A stretch of 64,000 bases of DNA from Pelagibius sp048268885 (GCA_048268885.1 JBLWUP010000022.1:1-64000); one strand, 5' to 3'; shown: positions 25,994-34,679, numbered from the stretch's first letter. Made by a program: numbers and translations. The notes: generated from the letters alone by a model not told the origin.

Positions 25994-27153
25994 GAAAACG
26001 GATCTTCCGATATTTGCTGGCGCTGCTGGTACTCGGCGCTGCCGGGGCTGCCGTCTTCCTCTTTTTCTTGATGCGCCCCTTGCCCGTGGAGACCGCGCGG
26101 CACGCTAAAGACGTGCCGGTGCAGATCTTCGGCCTCGGCACAGTCGAGGCACGCATCCTCTCGAAGATTGGATTCGAGGCCGGGGCAGCCCTTGTCGAGC
26201 TGAACGCCGATCACGGGGACCGGGTCGCGACGGGCGAAGTTCTGGCGCGCTTGCACAGCGCAGAGCAAGACGCTCGTGTCGCCAAGGCGAAGGCAGGAGT
26301 CGTCAACGCCGAGGCAGCAGTGCGAATGGCGGAGGCCGCTGTCGGCAAAGCCCGTGCCGTTCTTGCGCAGAAGAGGCAGACGAACAAGCGCAGGCAAGCG
26401 CTCGTGGCCCGGCAGACGGTCTCGGTGGAGGCCGCCGAGGAATCGCAGATGGAAGAAGACGTGGCTGCCGCCGAACTAGCGGTGGCGATCAGCGATGTCG
26501 AGGTTGCCAAAGCTGCGCTCGAAGACGCCGGAGCGCAATACGAGCTGGAGAAGGTCTTGCTCGATCATCACGTCCTGAAAGCTCCCTATGATGCGATTGT
26601 CGTTCAGCGCCACAAAGAGTTGGGCGCGGTTCTCAGCCCCGGCGAACCACTGTTTACCCTTGTGGCCCCGGAGACGGTCTGGGTGCTGGCCTACGTCGAT
26701 GAAGCGCGCGCGGGTGGTATTCGTCTCGGCCAGCGCACGAAAGTGCGTTTGCGGTCACTGCCCAGTCAGATGTTCCAGGGCCATGTGACCCGCATCGACA
26801 TCGAGAGCGACCGGGTAAGTGAGGAACGCCGCGTCTACATCTCCTGCGACAAGTGCCCGGAAAACTTTCACCTTGGTGAACAGGCCGAAGTCTTCATTAC
26901 CACGGCCGTTTTGGATGAAGCGCTACTGGCCCCCGAGACGGTGGTGGACGGTTTCGACGGAACCAAGGGTACTGTGTGGACTGTCGAGCATGGTGAACTG
27001 CGCCGCCGTGAGATCGCGTTTGGCCGGAGAACACTCGACTCGCGCCTTGAGATCGTCGAGAGCCTGCCGGACGGCGTGCAGGTTGTGACCACCTTGCGAC
27101 CGGGACTGCGGGAAGGCCGCGCGGCGATAGTGCTGAAGGAGACGTCGCCATGA
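25990..27153 (+). CDS. HlyD-type periplasmic membrane fusion protein
   Basis: 387 residues. One N-terminal membrane helix (residues 5-27), then a split lipoyl domain (DRVATGEVLARLHS), a long alpha-helical hairpin (about 90-195) and a beta-barrel domain (VWVLAYVDEARAGGIRLGQRTKVRLRSLP). The start overlaps the TetR stop by 4 nt. It should link the FtsX-like permease and ATPase that follow to an outer-membrane channel, which is not encoded here. Closest by layout are MacA and DevB of tripartite ABC exporters. Confidence 0.87.
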   Translation: MRKRIFRYLLALLVLGAAGAAVFLFFLMRPLPVETARHAKDVPVQIFGLGTVEARILSKIGFEAGAALVELNADHGDRVATGEVLARLHSAEQDARVAKAKAGVVNAEAAVRMAEAAVGKARAVLAQKRQTNKRRQALVARQTVSVEAAEESQMEEDVAAAELAVAISDVEVAKAALEDAGAQYELEKVLLDHHVLKAPYDAIVVQRHKELGAVLSPGEPLFTLVAPETVWVLAYVDEARAGGIRLGQRTKVRLRSLPSQMFQGHVTRIDIESDRVSEERRVYISCDKCPENFHLGEQAEVFITTAVLDEALLAPETVVDGFDGTKGTVWTVEHGELRRREIAFGRRTLDSRLEIVESLPDGVQVVTTLRPGLREGRAAIVLKETSP

Positions 27154-28283
27154 ATCTGGCTTATCGCGACATCCGGCACAATTTGGGGCGCTTCCTGCTG
27201 ACCTGCTTCGGCCTCGGCCTGCTGCTGGGCGTAGTTCTGTCGATGATCGGCATTTACCGAGGGCTGGTTGAGGATGCGCTGACGCTGGCGCGCAGTCCCG
27301 CCGTCGATGTCTGGGTCGTGGAATCGGGCACGCGCGGACCGTTCGCCGAATCTTCGCGGATTCCCGGCGACACGCGCGAGGCGATTGCCCGGCTCCAGGG
27401 CGTCAGCGCAGCGGGCAGCGTCACCTATCAGTCCGTTGAAACGCTGCATCGCGGCGAAAAGCTCCGGCTCTATGTCGTGGGCTACGAGCCGGGCCGTCCC
27501 GGCGGTCCCAAACAAGTCGCCACCGGACGCCGGATTGCCCGGAGCCACTATGAAATGGTCGCCGACATTCGCTCCGGGTTGTCACTTGGCGACCGCGTCA
27601 AGCTGGGTCGCAACACCTTCGCCGTCGTCGGTCTGACCGACGGGCAAGTATCCTCGGGCGGCGATCCGGTCGTCTATTTGACACTGCTGGATTCGCAGGA
27701 GCTTCAATTCGAGCTCGCGCCGCCCGCCGCCCGGCGGGAGGTCGCGCGGGGCAACGGCCCCGGCAGCACCGACACGATCAACGCCGTCGTTGCCCGCGTC
27801 TCACCGAACATCTCGGCGGAAAGTGTGGCGGACGCGGTGCGCCGCTGGAAGCATCTCTCGGCAACTACACAGGCCGGACAGGAGGTCATCCTGACCCAAT
27901 CGGTCGTCGAGCGGGCACGCAAGCAAATCGGGCTGTTTACGGCGATCCTTTTGCTGGTCTCCGCCGTGATTATTGCGCTGATACTTTACACTATGACGAT
28001 GGACAAGATACGGGAGATCGCCACACTCAAACTCATCGGCGCGCCCGATCGGACGATTATCGGCCTGGTCCTGCAGCAGGCTCTCGCCATGGGGGTGATC
28101 GGATTCGGCTTCGGAACGTTTCTGATTATGACCATCAAGGACTACTTCCCGCGCCGCGTCGTCCTCCAGCCAGAGGACGGGCTGGCGCTGGCGGCGGCGG
28201 TGATCCTCGTCTGCGTCGTCGCAAGCGGGCTCGGGGTACGCCTTGCGCTCAAGGTCGATCCAGCAACGGCACTAGCGGGCTGA
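27150..28283 (+). CDS. ABC transporter permease, FtsX/MacB/DevC type
   Basis: 377 residues. A membrane helix near residues 12-33 is followed by a large periplasmic domain (about 40-255) and three helices at the C-terminus (IGLFTAILLLVSAVIIALILYTM; ALAMGVIGFGFGTF; LALAAAVILVCVVASGLGV), the FtsX topology. IREIATLKLIGAPDRTIIGLVL is the conserved coupling stretch. The start overlaps the membrane-fusion gene by 4 nt. With its ATPase partner it would push a substrate taken from the periplasm, or a lipid, through the tripartite pump. Confidence 0.87.
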   Translation: MNLAYRDIRHNLGRFLLTCFGLGLLLGVVLSMIGIYRGLVEDALTLARSPAVDVWVVESGTRGPFAESSRIPGDTREAIARLQGVSAAGSVTYQSVETLHRGEKLRLYVVGYEPGRPGGPKQVATGRRIARSHYEMVADIRSGLSLGDRVKLGRNTFAVVGLTDGQVSSGGDPVVYLTLLDSQELQFELAPPAARREVARGNGPGSTDTINAVVARVSPNISAESVADAVRRWKHLSATTQAGQEVILTQSVVERARKQIGLFTAILLLVSAVIIALILYTMTMDKIREIATLKLIGAPDRTIIGLVLQQALAMGVIGFGFGTFLIMTIKDYFPRRVVLQPEDGLALAAAVILVCVVASGLGVRLALKVDPATALAG

Positions 28284-28285
28284 CA

Positions 28286-29023
28286 ATGAGCGCCCCCGTT
28301 CACGACGTCCCCCTTGTCCATGTGCGCAACGTCTCGAAGCATTTCGGACAGGGCGAAACCCGCGTCGATGCCCTGCGTGAGGTGAGCCTGGAAGTCTATC
28401 CGGGTCAGGTCGTGGCGCTGCTTGGCCCAAGCGGTTCGGGCAAGACAACACTCCTGAACGTCATCGGCTGCATTCTAGAACCGAGCAGCGGTTGGGTGAA
28501 CCTGGATGGCGAGGTGGTCTATGATGGTCACTGGCTGCGCAGCGATCTGCGCAGGCTCCGTCTGGAGAAGATTGGATTCATTTTTCAGTTCCACAACCTT
28601 CTCCCCTTCCTCAACAGCACCGATAACATCGCCTTAGTGCTCAGCCTGGCTGGGTTTGACACGGCGGAAGCAAAACGGCGTGCGGTCGAGCTCTTGGACT
28701 ATCTGGAAGTCGGGCACCGCAAAAATTCCCTGCCCGCCAATCTCTCCGGCGGCGAAGCCCAGCGGGTAGCGATTGCCCGCGCGCTCGCCAACCGGCCGCG
28801 GATCATCCTCGCCGACGAGCCCACCGCGGCACTGGATTCACAGCGCGCGGGGATCGTCATGGACCTGTTGCGCAAAGTCGCCGCAGAGCAGGAAGCCGCG
28901 ATCTTGGCTGTCACCCACGACGAGAAGATATTCGACCGCTTCGATCGTATTTTTCATCTGAGAGACGGCCACCTGGAATCAGCGGCATCGAACACTTCCG
29001 GGCGACAGCCTGTTCATAACTGA
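28286..29023 (+). CDS. ABC transporter ATP-binding protein, LolD/MacB type
   Basis: 245 residues. Walker A GPSGSGKTT, Q loop in FIFQFHNLLPF, signature LSGGEAQRVAIARAL, Walker B IILADEPTAALD and switch His in VTHDEKIFDRF. The FQFHNLLP and EAQRVAIARAL wording is characteristic of the LolD/MacB/DevA branch. It starts two bases after the permease stop. The final 113 bp are also read on the other strand as the end of the PepSY gene. Confidence 0.9.
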   Translation: MSAPVHDVPLVHVRNVSKHFGQGETRVDALREVSLEVYPGQVVALLGPSGSGKTTLLNVIGCILEPSSGWVNLDGEVVYDGHWLRSDLRRLRLEKIGFIFQFHNLLPFLNSTDNIALVLSLAGFDTAEAKRRAVELLDYLEVGHRKNSLPANLSGGEAQRVAIARALANRPRIILADEPTAALDSQRAGIVMDLLRKVAAEQEAAILAVTHDEKIFDRFDRIFHLRDGHLESAASNTSGRQPVHN

Positions 29024-30239
29024 GGCCCGCCTCCGCCGCGCGCTCCCCACGCCGCCTCCGCGCCGCGCGCTTCTTCCACCAGATGACGATACCCGTCACT
29101 GACAGCATGAAGATCACCAGCCCCGTCACGCAGATGACGATGCGGCCGGGGAGCCCGGCGATGGTGCCGCCGTGGATCGGGTATTGGAGCTGCTCGAAGA
29201 TCTCGCCGACGGTGCCGCGGCCGGGGGTGTCGGCGCGCAGCAGGCGGCCGTCGGCGCCGTCGAAGAAGAACCAGGGGCTGCCCAGCGGCTGCCCGTCGTG
29301 GCTGCCGTAGCCGGCGGCGTAGTAGTTGTAGAGCGTGTTGTAGTAGAGCCCGTAGACCGGCATCTCGAGGTCGAGGTCCCGCGCCGCCGCCTCGGCCTTC
29401 GCCAGGATCTCGGCGTAGTCCGGACCGCGCAAGCCGATCTGCTCGGCGGTCCAGGACTGGCGCTGGTAGTAGACGCTCTGCTCCACCGGCGAGAACAGCG
29501 AGACCACCGGGCGGAAGACCCGATCCGGCAGGTTCATGGCCACGGAACTGACCGCCACCGGCAGCAGGATGAGCCACAGCCAGAGCCCGCCGGCGCGGTG
29601 CAGGTCCAGGTTCGTGCGGTAGCTCCCCGCGCCGCGCTTCACCTGCCAGGCGGTCTTCCATTTTGAGAAAAAGGGCCCTGTAAAGAAGAACTGGCCGCGC
29701 GGGAAGGTCAGCACCAGCGCGATGAAGCAGTCGAGGGTCCAGGCGATGGCGACCACCCCCATGAGGAAGTAGCCCCAGATGCCCGGCAGGGTGAGCGTGT
29801 GGTGGAACTCGTAGATGAAGGGGATGATGTCTTCCGCCGTCAGCGCGAAACGCGCCCAGTAGCGGGTCGCCAGGGTCTCGCCCGTCGTGGGGTCTAGGTA
29901 GATCCAGTTGTAGTCGACCTCCGGGTAGGCGCCGGTCACCGGGTCCGGCCGCGGCTCGCCGACGGCCAGGGCGGGATGCTCCGCCTCGCCTTCGCTTTCG
30001 ATATAGATGATCTCGAGCTGCGGGTGGTCGGCCTGCGCCCGCGCGGCCAGCTCGACCAGCCCCAGCGGCGCGCCCGTCTGCGCCGTCCTGGCCGGCACCC
30101 AATAGAACTGCGGATTCAGCCATTCGTCGATCTCGTGATGGAACGCGAGGATCGCGCCGGTCAGCCCGGCCAGGGCGAGAAAAACCGCCGTGGCCAGGCC
30201 GAGGTAGCGGTGCAGAAGGACGAGGACGCGCCGGATCAT
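28911..30239 (-). CDS. PepSY-associated membrane protein, iron-linked
   Basis: 442 residues. The N-terminal helix VLVLLHRYLGLATAVFLALAGLTGAILAF and the C-terminal helix VTGLVIFMLSVTGIVIWWKKR are those of PepSY_TM proteins (siderophore-associated reductases such as FsrB/PiuB relatives), with an HR..G and H residues in the membrane. It begins 4 nt after the TonB receptor stop and belongs to that iron-uptake operon; it may reduce ferric siderophores. The natural end is probably near GERAAEAGLS: the last ~38 residues are encoded opposite the ATPase gene and look like read-through across a recombination junction. Confidence 0.85.
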   Translation of the reverse strand: MIRRVLVLLHRYLGLATAVFLALAGLTGAILAFHHEIDEWLNPQFYWVPARTAQTGAPLGLVELAARAQADHPQLEIIYIESEGEAEHPALAVGEPRPDPVTGAYPEVDYNWIYLDPTTGETLATRYWARFALTAEDIIPFIYEFHHTLTLPGIWGYFLMGVVAIAWTLDCFIALVLTFPRGQFFFTGPFFSKWKTAWQVKRGAGSYRTNLDLHRAGGLWLWLILLPVAVSSVAMNLPDRVFRPVVSLFSPVEQSVYYQRQSWTAEQIGLRGPDYAEILAKAEAAARDLDLEMPVYGLYYNTLYNYYAAGYGSHDGQPLGSPWFFFDGADGRLLRADTPGRGTVGEIFEQLQYPIHGGTIAGLPGRIVICVTGLVIFMLSVTGIVIWWKKRAARRRRGERAAEAGLSYEQAVARKCSMPLIPGGRLSDEKYDRSGRISSRRG

Positions 30240-30243
30240 GGGA

Positions 30244-32742
30244 CTACCAGTGGTAGGACATGCCGGCGATCACGCGCAGGCCCGTGCCGTAGTAACAGGA
30301 CCCGGCCGTGCAGATGGTGACGTACTCCCTGTCGAAGATGTTGTTGGCGTTGACCTGAAAGGAGAGGTTCTCGTTCCAGTCGTAGCTGAGTGCCGCGTCG
30401 GCCAGGACGTAGCTGGAATTCTCCGAGTCGTTGGCCAGGTCGTTGTAGGTCGGCCCGACAAAACGCAGGCCGCCGCCGATGCCGAGGCCTTCCAGCGCGC
30501 CGTCCTGGAAGCGGTAGTTCAGCCAGGCTGCCGCGGTGTGCTCCGGCACGTTGACCGGCCGCTTGCCGAGGTCGGCTTCGTTGCTCTTGGTGACCTCGGC
30601 GTCGAGATAGGTGTAGGAGGCCGAGAGATCCAAGCCCGCCATGAGCGTGGCCTTGGCCTCCAGCTCGACGCCGCGGGTCCGCACCTCGCCGGTCTGGACC
30701 GAGCTGAAGAGGTCGTCCGGGTCCACGGTCAGGACGTTGGTCTTGGTCAGCTGGAAGGCCGCGACCGTGAAGAGGGCATTGAAATCCTTGGGCTCGTACT
30801 TCAGGCCGACCTCGTACTGCGTCGACTCCTCCGGCACGAAGGTTTCGCCCTGCCGCGTGGTGCCGTTCTGCGGGGTGAAGCCCTCGGTGTAGCTGGCGTA
30901 GGGGGCCATGCCGTTGTCGAAGAGGTAGGTCAGGCCGACACGGCCGGTGAAGGCGTCGTCGGTCTTGGTCTCGCTGACGCCGGTCATCCGGTCTTCGGTT
31001 TCCTGCTCCACGTAGCTGAAGCGGCCGCCCAGCGTCAGGACCAGGCTGTCGTAAAGGGTGACTTGGTCCTGCAGGTAGGCGCCGGCCTGCTGCAGGGTCT
31101 GCCGGGTGCGCTGATAGGCATCGGGCACCGTCGCGCCGGTATAGACGACGTTGTTGATGTTCAGCGGATCGGCGGCGCCGTAGTGGTAGCTGAAGGTGTC
31201 GACGCTGTGGCTGTAGTCCAGGCCGAAGAGAGCGACGTGGAAGGTCGGCCCCACTTCGAAGCGCGCTTCCACTTGGTTGTCGATGGCGAACTGGTGCACC
31301 GTGTCCGGCGAAGACCAGACCGTGCGGGTGATCGTGCCGGTGGCGGGGTCGAATCCCTCGGCGGACACGCCTTGATAATCCACGTCGACGTAGGTGTAGC
31401 GGGCCTTCTGGCGGATCTCCCAGACCTCGTCGAGGCGGTGGCGGGCGTCGTAGCCGATGGCGAACTGCTCGTGGTCGAACTCGTCGAACCCGGGCTCGCC
31501 CGCGACCACATCGGTGCGGACTTCCTCGGTCGCAAGCGTGCCGAAGGCGGTGGGGCGACGGTCGTGCATGTAGTCGGCGAGGAGCGTGATGCTGGTATCG
31601 TCGTCCGGATTCCAGGTCAGCGCCGGCGCGAAGAAGATACGCCGGTCTTCCTGCGGTGTGCCGTCGTTGTAGTCGAACTCGGTGTGAGAGGTGCGCGCCA
31701 CGCCCGTCAGACGGAACAGGAGGCTCTCATCCTCGGTCACGGCGCCGCCGATGTCGAAGGCGCCCTGCAGACGCTCCCAGCTGCCGCCCTCCAGCCGCAG
31801 GTCCTGCGTCATGTCCGCACGCGGGCGCTTGGTGGTGCGGTCGATCACGCCGCCCGCCTCGGCCTGGCCGTAGAGCGCGCCGCTGGGCCCGCGCATCATG
31901 TCGACGCGCTCGATGCCGTAAGGTTCCGTGGTGTAGAGCGCGAAGAAGTTGCCGTCCATGCGCAGGCCGTCGCGGAAGGAACCGGTGGTCACCGAGTCGA
32001 AACCGCGGATCTGGATGCTGTCGAAACCGCGCGGATCGACGCCGTAGGCGTCGACGTTGACGCCCGGGGTGTAGCGCATCGCCTCGGCCACCGTCTTGGT
32101 GTTGCGGTCGTCCATCTCGTCGCGGCCGACGGTGGAGACGGACTGTGGCGTCTCCAGCGCCGGGGTGTCGGTCTTGGTCGCCGCGGTGGAGTAGTGCGAC
32201 ACGTAACCCTTGGTCGGCTGCAGCGAGGTGATGTTGCGGTAGTCCTCGATGCTGATCACGTCGGTGGGCGCGCCCGCCGCCGCCGCGCCGCCGGACGCGG
32301 TCCGCACCACCGCCGAACTCTCGGAAGTGAAGTCGTAGGTCAGCCCGGAGGACGCCAGCAGGCGGCCGAGCCCTTCCTCGGCGGTCATCTCGCCGGAGAG
32401 GCCGTCGCTGGCCAGGCCCTGCAGGTCCTCGCTCTTGAACACCACCTGAATGCCGGTTGCCTGGGCGTAGGCCAGCAGCGCGCCGGCCAGGTCCTGGGCG
32501 GGGATGGCGAAGCGCCAGCGTTTTTCGGCCTGGGCCACTTCCTGGCCCCCGTTTTGCCCCTCACCCTGGGCCGCCAGCACGGGCGCCCCGGGCACCGCCA
32601 GACAGCCCAGCACCGCCGTGGTCAACAACAGGCCGCCGCGCCGACGCGCGCCCGGCCGGCAAACCGCGGCATGGCTCTTCCTTGCCAGGGCCCCATCGTG
32701 ATCGCTGCCCGGCTCTTCCCCTGCAATGATTGTCTTCAACAT
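30244..32742 (-). CDS. TonB-dependent siderophore receptor with STN signalling domain
   Basis: 832 residues from the ATG at 32742; an in-frame ATG 24 codons upstream overlaps the Fur-like box and is unlikely. A signal peptide ends near VLAAQGEG. An STN domain (about residues 60-115: FAIPAQDLAGALLAYAQATGIQVVF) sends ligand occupancy to FecR. The plug contains YTPGVNVDAYGVDPRGFDSIQIRGF; the barrel ends in the canonical aromatic (GMSYHW). It imports a ferric siderophore across the outer membrane. Substrate unknown. Confidence 0.92.
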   Translation of the reverse strand: MLKTIIAGEEPGSDHDGALARKSHAAVCRPGARRRGGLLLTTAVLGCLAVPGAPVLAAQGEGQNGGQEVAQAEKRWRFAIPAQDLAGALLAYAQATGIQVVFKSEDLQGLASDGLSGEMTAEEGLGRLLASSGLTYDFTSESSAVVRTASGGAAAAGAPTDVISIEDYRNITSLQPTKGYVSHYSTAATKTDTPALETPQSVSTVGRDEMDDRNTKTVAEAMRYTPGVNVDAYGVDPRGFDSIQIRGFDSVTTGSFRDGLRMDGNFFALYTTEPYGIERVDMMRGPSGALYGQAEAGGVIDRTTKRPRADMTQDLRLEGGSWERLQGAFDIGGAVTEDESLLFRLTGVARTSHTEFDYNDGTPQEDRRIFFAPALTWNPDDDTSITLLADYMHDRRPTAFGTLATEEVRTDVVAGEPGFDEFDHEQFAIGYDARHRLDEVWEIRQKARYTYVDVDYQGVSAEGFDPATGTITRTVWSSPDTVHQFAIDNQVEARFEVGPTFHVALFGLDYSHSVDTFSYHYGAADPLNINNVVYTGATVPDAYQRTRQTLQQAGAYLQDQVTLYDSLVLTLGGRFSYVEQETEDRMTGVSETKTDDAFTGRVGLTYLFDNGMAPYASYTEGFTPQNGTTRQGETFVPEESTQYEVGLKYEPKDFNALFTVAAFQLTKTNVLTVDPDDLFSSVQTGEVRTRGVELEAKATLMAGLDLSASYTYLDAEVTKSNEADLGKRPVNVPEHTAAAWLNYRFQDGALEGLGIGGGLRFVGPTYNDLANDSENSSYVLADAALSYDWNENLSFQVNANNIFDREYVTICTAGSCYYGTGLRVIAGMSYHW

Positions 32743-32797
32743 CCCCGTCGCCCGCTTATTGGGGGGCCGGATAGCCCCCGCCCCCGAAATACTGAAA

Positions 32798-32814
32798 ATG
32801 CGACACATTCGCAT
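32798..32814. promoter_or_regulatory. Fur-box-like palindrome upstream of the TonB receptor
   Basis: Perfect arms ATGCGA and TCGCAT with a 5-nt spacer, 56 bp before the receptor start. It has the same layout (TGCGA, five bases, TCGCA) as the palindrome upstream of the sigma gene at 34652-34672, which supports a shared iron repressor. Confidence 0.7.
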
Positions 32815-32849
32815 CGCGATCCAAAAGAGAGACGCCTCGCCGCGCGGCC

Positions 32850-32874
32850 TGCCTAACCCTCTTGCGTGATTTTT
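32850..32874 (-). promoter_or_regulatory. Shared promoter-like motif upstream of the TonB receptor
   Basis: On the minus strand it reads AAAAATCACGC, four bases, then GGGTTAGGCA, ending 108 bp before the receptor start. The same two blocks occur 103 bp upstream of fecR (34039-34064) with a five-base spacer. A likely reading is the promoter for the FecI-type sigma factor of this locus. Confidence 0.5.
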
Positions 32875-32919
32875 TTGTCCGGCCTTCCGGAAGGGGCCGC
32901 CGGTGGCGGCCTTCCCGCC

Positions 32920-33936
32920 TCAGCGCAGCAGCGTGAGGTAAGGCGTCACCTCGACGACGGTGAGGCCGTGGGTCGCGGCCAGGGCGGCCAGGCCCTGGTC
33001 CAGCTTGTCGAGATCGATGACGCCGCTGACGGGCTTCAGGCGGCGCCCCTCGCCCAGCGGCAGGATGCGCCCGCCGTGGTAGCGCTCCAGCTCCGCCAGC
33101 GCCTCGGCAAGCGGGCGCGCCACGAAGACCACCCTGCCCTGCCGCCAGGCCAGCGCCCGCGTCGCATCCAGGGCGAACTTGCCGCCCGGACGGCCTTCGG
33201 CGGGATAGTGCAGGGCTTCCCCGGCACCGAGGGAGATCGGCGCGTTCGGGGCCGCCTCGGCCGTGACGGCGACGTGGCCCTGGGTGACCGCGACCCGCAC
33301 GCCGTCCTGCGACAGACGCACCGCATAGGCGGTGCCGACGGCCTCACTGACGCCGCCCTTGGCCAGCACCTGGAAGGGCCGCCGCCGGTCCGGGCGCACC
33401 TCGAAGAAGGCTTCGCCCTGCAGCAGCTCCACCCGCCGCCGGTCTTCGTCGTAGTCGAGGGCGATGGCCGAGTTGCGGTCCAGGGTGACACGGCTGCCGT
33501 CCGGCAGGGTGACGTTCAGGACCGCCGTGACGCCGCTGGCGTAGTCGGCCTTCACCGCGATCGACAGCTGCGGCAGGAAGAAGGCCAGCAGGAGGCAGGC
33601 GGCCAGGGTCAGGGCGGCCGGCAAGCCGGCCCGGCGCCCAACCCGCCCCCAAGACACCCGCCGCCAAGGTGAAGATGGCCGGCGCGGCGGCGGCGCGCTG
33701 GCTTCCTCGGCGGCGGCGAAGGCATGTTCCAGCACCGCCAGGTCCTGCCACAGCGCCCGCGCCGCCGCGAAGGCCTGCCGATGGCGCGCCGAGGCCGCAA
33801 GCCAAGCTTTCAGGGCGGCCAGATCGGCTTCCGACATGTCGCCCGAAGCAAGGCGGACGATCCAGCCGCGCGCCCGCTCGTCAAGGTCGCCCTCTTCAAG
33901 ATCGCCAGTTTCAAGATCGTCGTTTTCGAAGGTCAT
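32920..33936 (-). CDS. FecR family anti-sigma / sigma regulator
   Basis: 338 residues. The cytoplasmic N-terminus has the DUF4880 motif (WIVRLASGDMSEADLAALKAWLAASARHRQAF). A single membrane helix lies at about 108-130, followed by the FecR domain (TLPDGSRVTLDRNSAIALDYDEDRRRVELLQGEAFFEV). The last 50 residues form an STN-like segment that contacts the receptor. It passes the receptor signal to the sigma factor encoded upstream. The gap of 144 bp from the sigma gene is larger than in most fecIR pairs and carries its own promoter-like motif. Confidence 0.9.
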   Translation of the reverse strand: MTFENDDLETGDLEEGDLDERARGWIVRLASGDMSEADLAALKAWLAASARHRQAFAAARALWQDLAVLEHAFAAAEEASAPPPRRPSSPWRRVSWGRVGRRAGLPAALTLAACLLLAFFLPQLSIAVKADYASGVTAVLNVTLPDGSRVTLDRNSAIALDYDEDRRRVELLQGEAFFEVRPDRRRPFQVLAKGGVSEAVGTAYAVRLSQDGVRVAVTQGHVAVTAEAAPNAPISLGAGEALHYPAEGRPGGKFALDATRALAWRQGRVVFVARPLAEALAELERYHGGRILPLGEGRRLKPVSGVIDLDKLDQGLAALAATHGLTVVEVTPYLTLLR

Positions 33937-34038
33937 GCGCCCTCTTCAGCGCGGTAAGAGATTCCTGATCGCTCCGCCCCCCTACTGGCACCTCTTGGGC
34001 ACCGGCGCCTCATGGGTAAAACGCTTGCGGCGGCGCCT

Positions 34039-34064
34039 TGCCTAACCCCCGGGGCGGGATTTTT
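34039..34064 (-). promoter_or_regulatory. Shared promoter-like motif upstream of fecR
   Basis: Minus-strand AAAAATCCCGC, five bases, GGGTTAGGCA. Compared with 32850-32874, ten of eleven bases agree in the first block and all ten in the second. The position relative to the downstream start (103 bp against 108 bp) is also conserved. Confidence 0.5.
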
Positions 34065-34080
34065 ATTCTTATGTCGGCTC

Positions 34081-34581
34081 TTATGGCTTGTGGCGGCGCG
34101 CCGCCAGGCGGCTCAGGGCCTTGCGGATGTGTTTCTCCACCGCGGTTTGCGAGATGCCCAGTTCCTCGGCGATTTCCCGCTGGGTCTGCCCGTCGAAGCG
34201 GTTGCGTTTGAAGACGCGGCGCGTCACCGGGGGCAGCTGCTCGACCACGGCGAAGAGATCCTGCAACTCGCGCCGCGCCATGACGTGGCGCTCCGGCGTG
34301 ATGGCCTCCCCGCCGCCCCACAGCAGGCCCTCGACCTCCGCCAGCAACCCGGCCTGGCGCTGCTGGCGGCGCTGATGGTCGATCACCAGATTGGCGGCCA
34401 TGCGGAAGAGGTAGGCCCGGGCGTTGGCGACCTCCAGGCGGGTCTCCAGGGTGGAGACCTTCAGGTACAGCTCCTGCGCCAGGTCGTGGGCGGTGAAGGG
34501 ACAGCGCAGCCGGGACGCCATGAAAGCGCGCAGATCCCCTTCATGCTCCTGAAAAACCTGCAACAGTTGCGGCTGGCCCAT
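34081..34581 (-). CDS. ECF sigma factor, FecI type
   Basis: 166 residues. Region 2 (HDLAQELYLKVSTLETRLEVANARAYLFRMAANLVIDHQRR, about residues 32-72) and region 4 (LPPVTRRVFKRNRFDGQTQREIAEELGISQTAVEKHIRKALSRL, about 118-161) are complete. It directs RNA polymerase to the iron-uptake genes when the TonB receptor and FecR signal. A Fur-like palindrome lies 71 bp upstream of the start, so iron limitation should induce it. Confidence 0.92.
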   Translation of the reverse strand: MGQPQLLQVFQEHEGDLRAFMASRLRCPFTAHDLAQELYLKVSTLETRLEVANARAYLFRMAANLVIDHQRRQQRQAGLLAEVEGLLWGGGEAITPERHVMARRELQDLFAVVEQLPPVTRRVFKRNRFDGQTQREIAEELGISQTAVEKHIRKALSRLAARRHKP

Positions 34582-34651
34582 CGTCGGAATGCGTCCGGAA
34601 AGAAGGCGGCCGGCCCCTCCTGGGCCCCCGCGGCGAGGCCCAATCTATTGT

Positions 34652-34672
34652 TATTGCGAATTAGTCGCAATA
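34652..34672. promoter_or_regulatory. Fur-box-like palindrome upstream of the FecI-type sigma gene
   Basis: Perfect 8-bp arms, TATTGCGA and TCGCAATA, with a 5-nt spacer. TTGCGAAT-type palindromes are the usual form of Fur sites in several alphaproteobacteria. It also overlaps the region just downstream of the convergent-oriented MFS gene's stop. Confidence 0.75.
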
Positions 34673-34679
34673 CAAGCTT

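Noticed and set aside
30238..32856. 872-residue open frame opposite the TonB receptor
   Set aside because: Antisense shadow of the receptor gene, whose own motifs from signal peptide to C-terminal aromatic residue are complete.
32864..32905. T-run next to a CCGG-rich hairpin as a terminator
   Set aside because: On the minus-strand transcript the run is A, and on the plus strand the T-run precedes rather than follows the hairpin, so it does not fit an intrinsic terminator on either strand.
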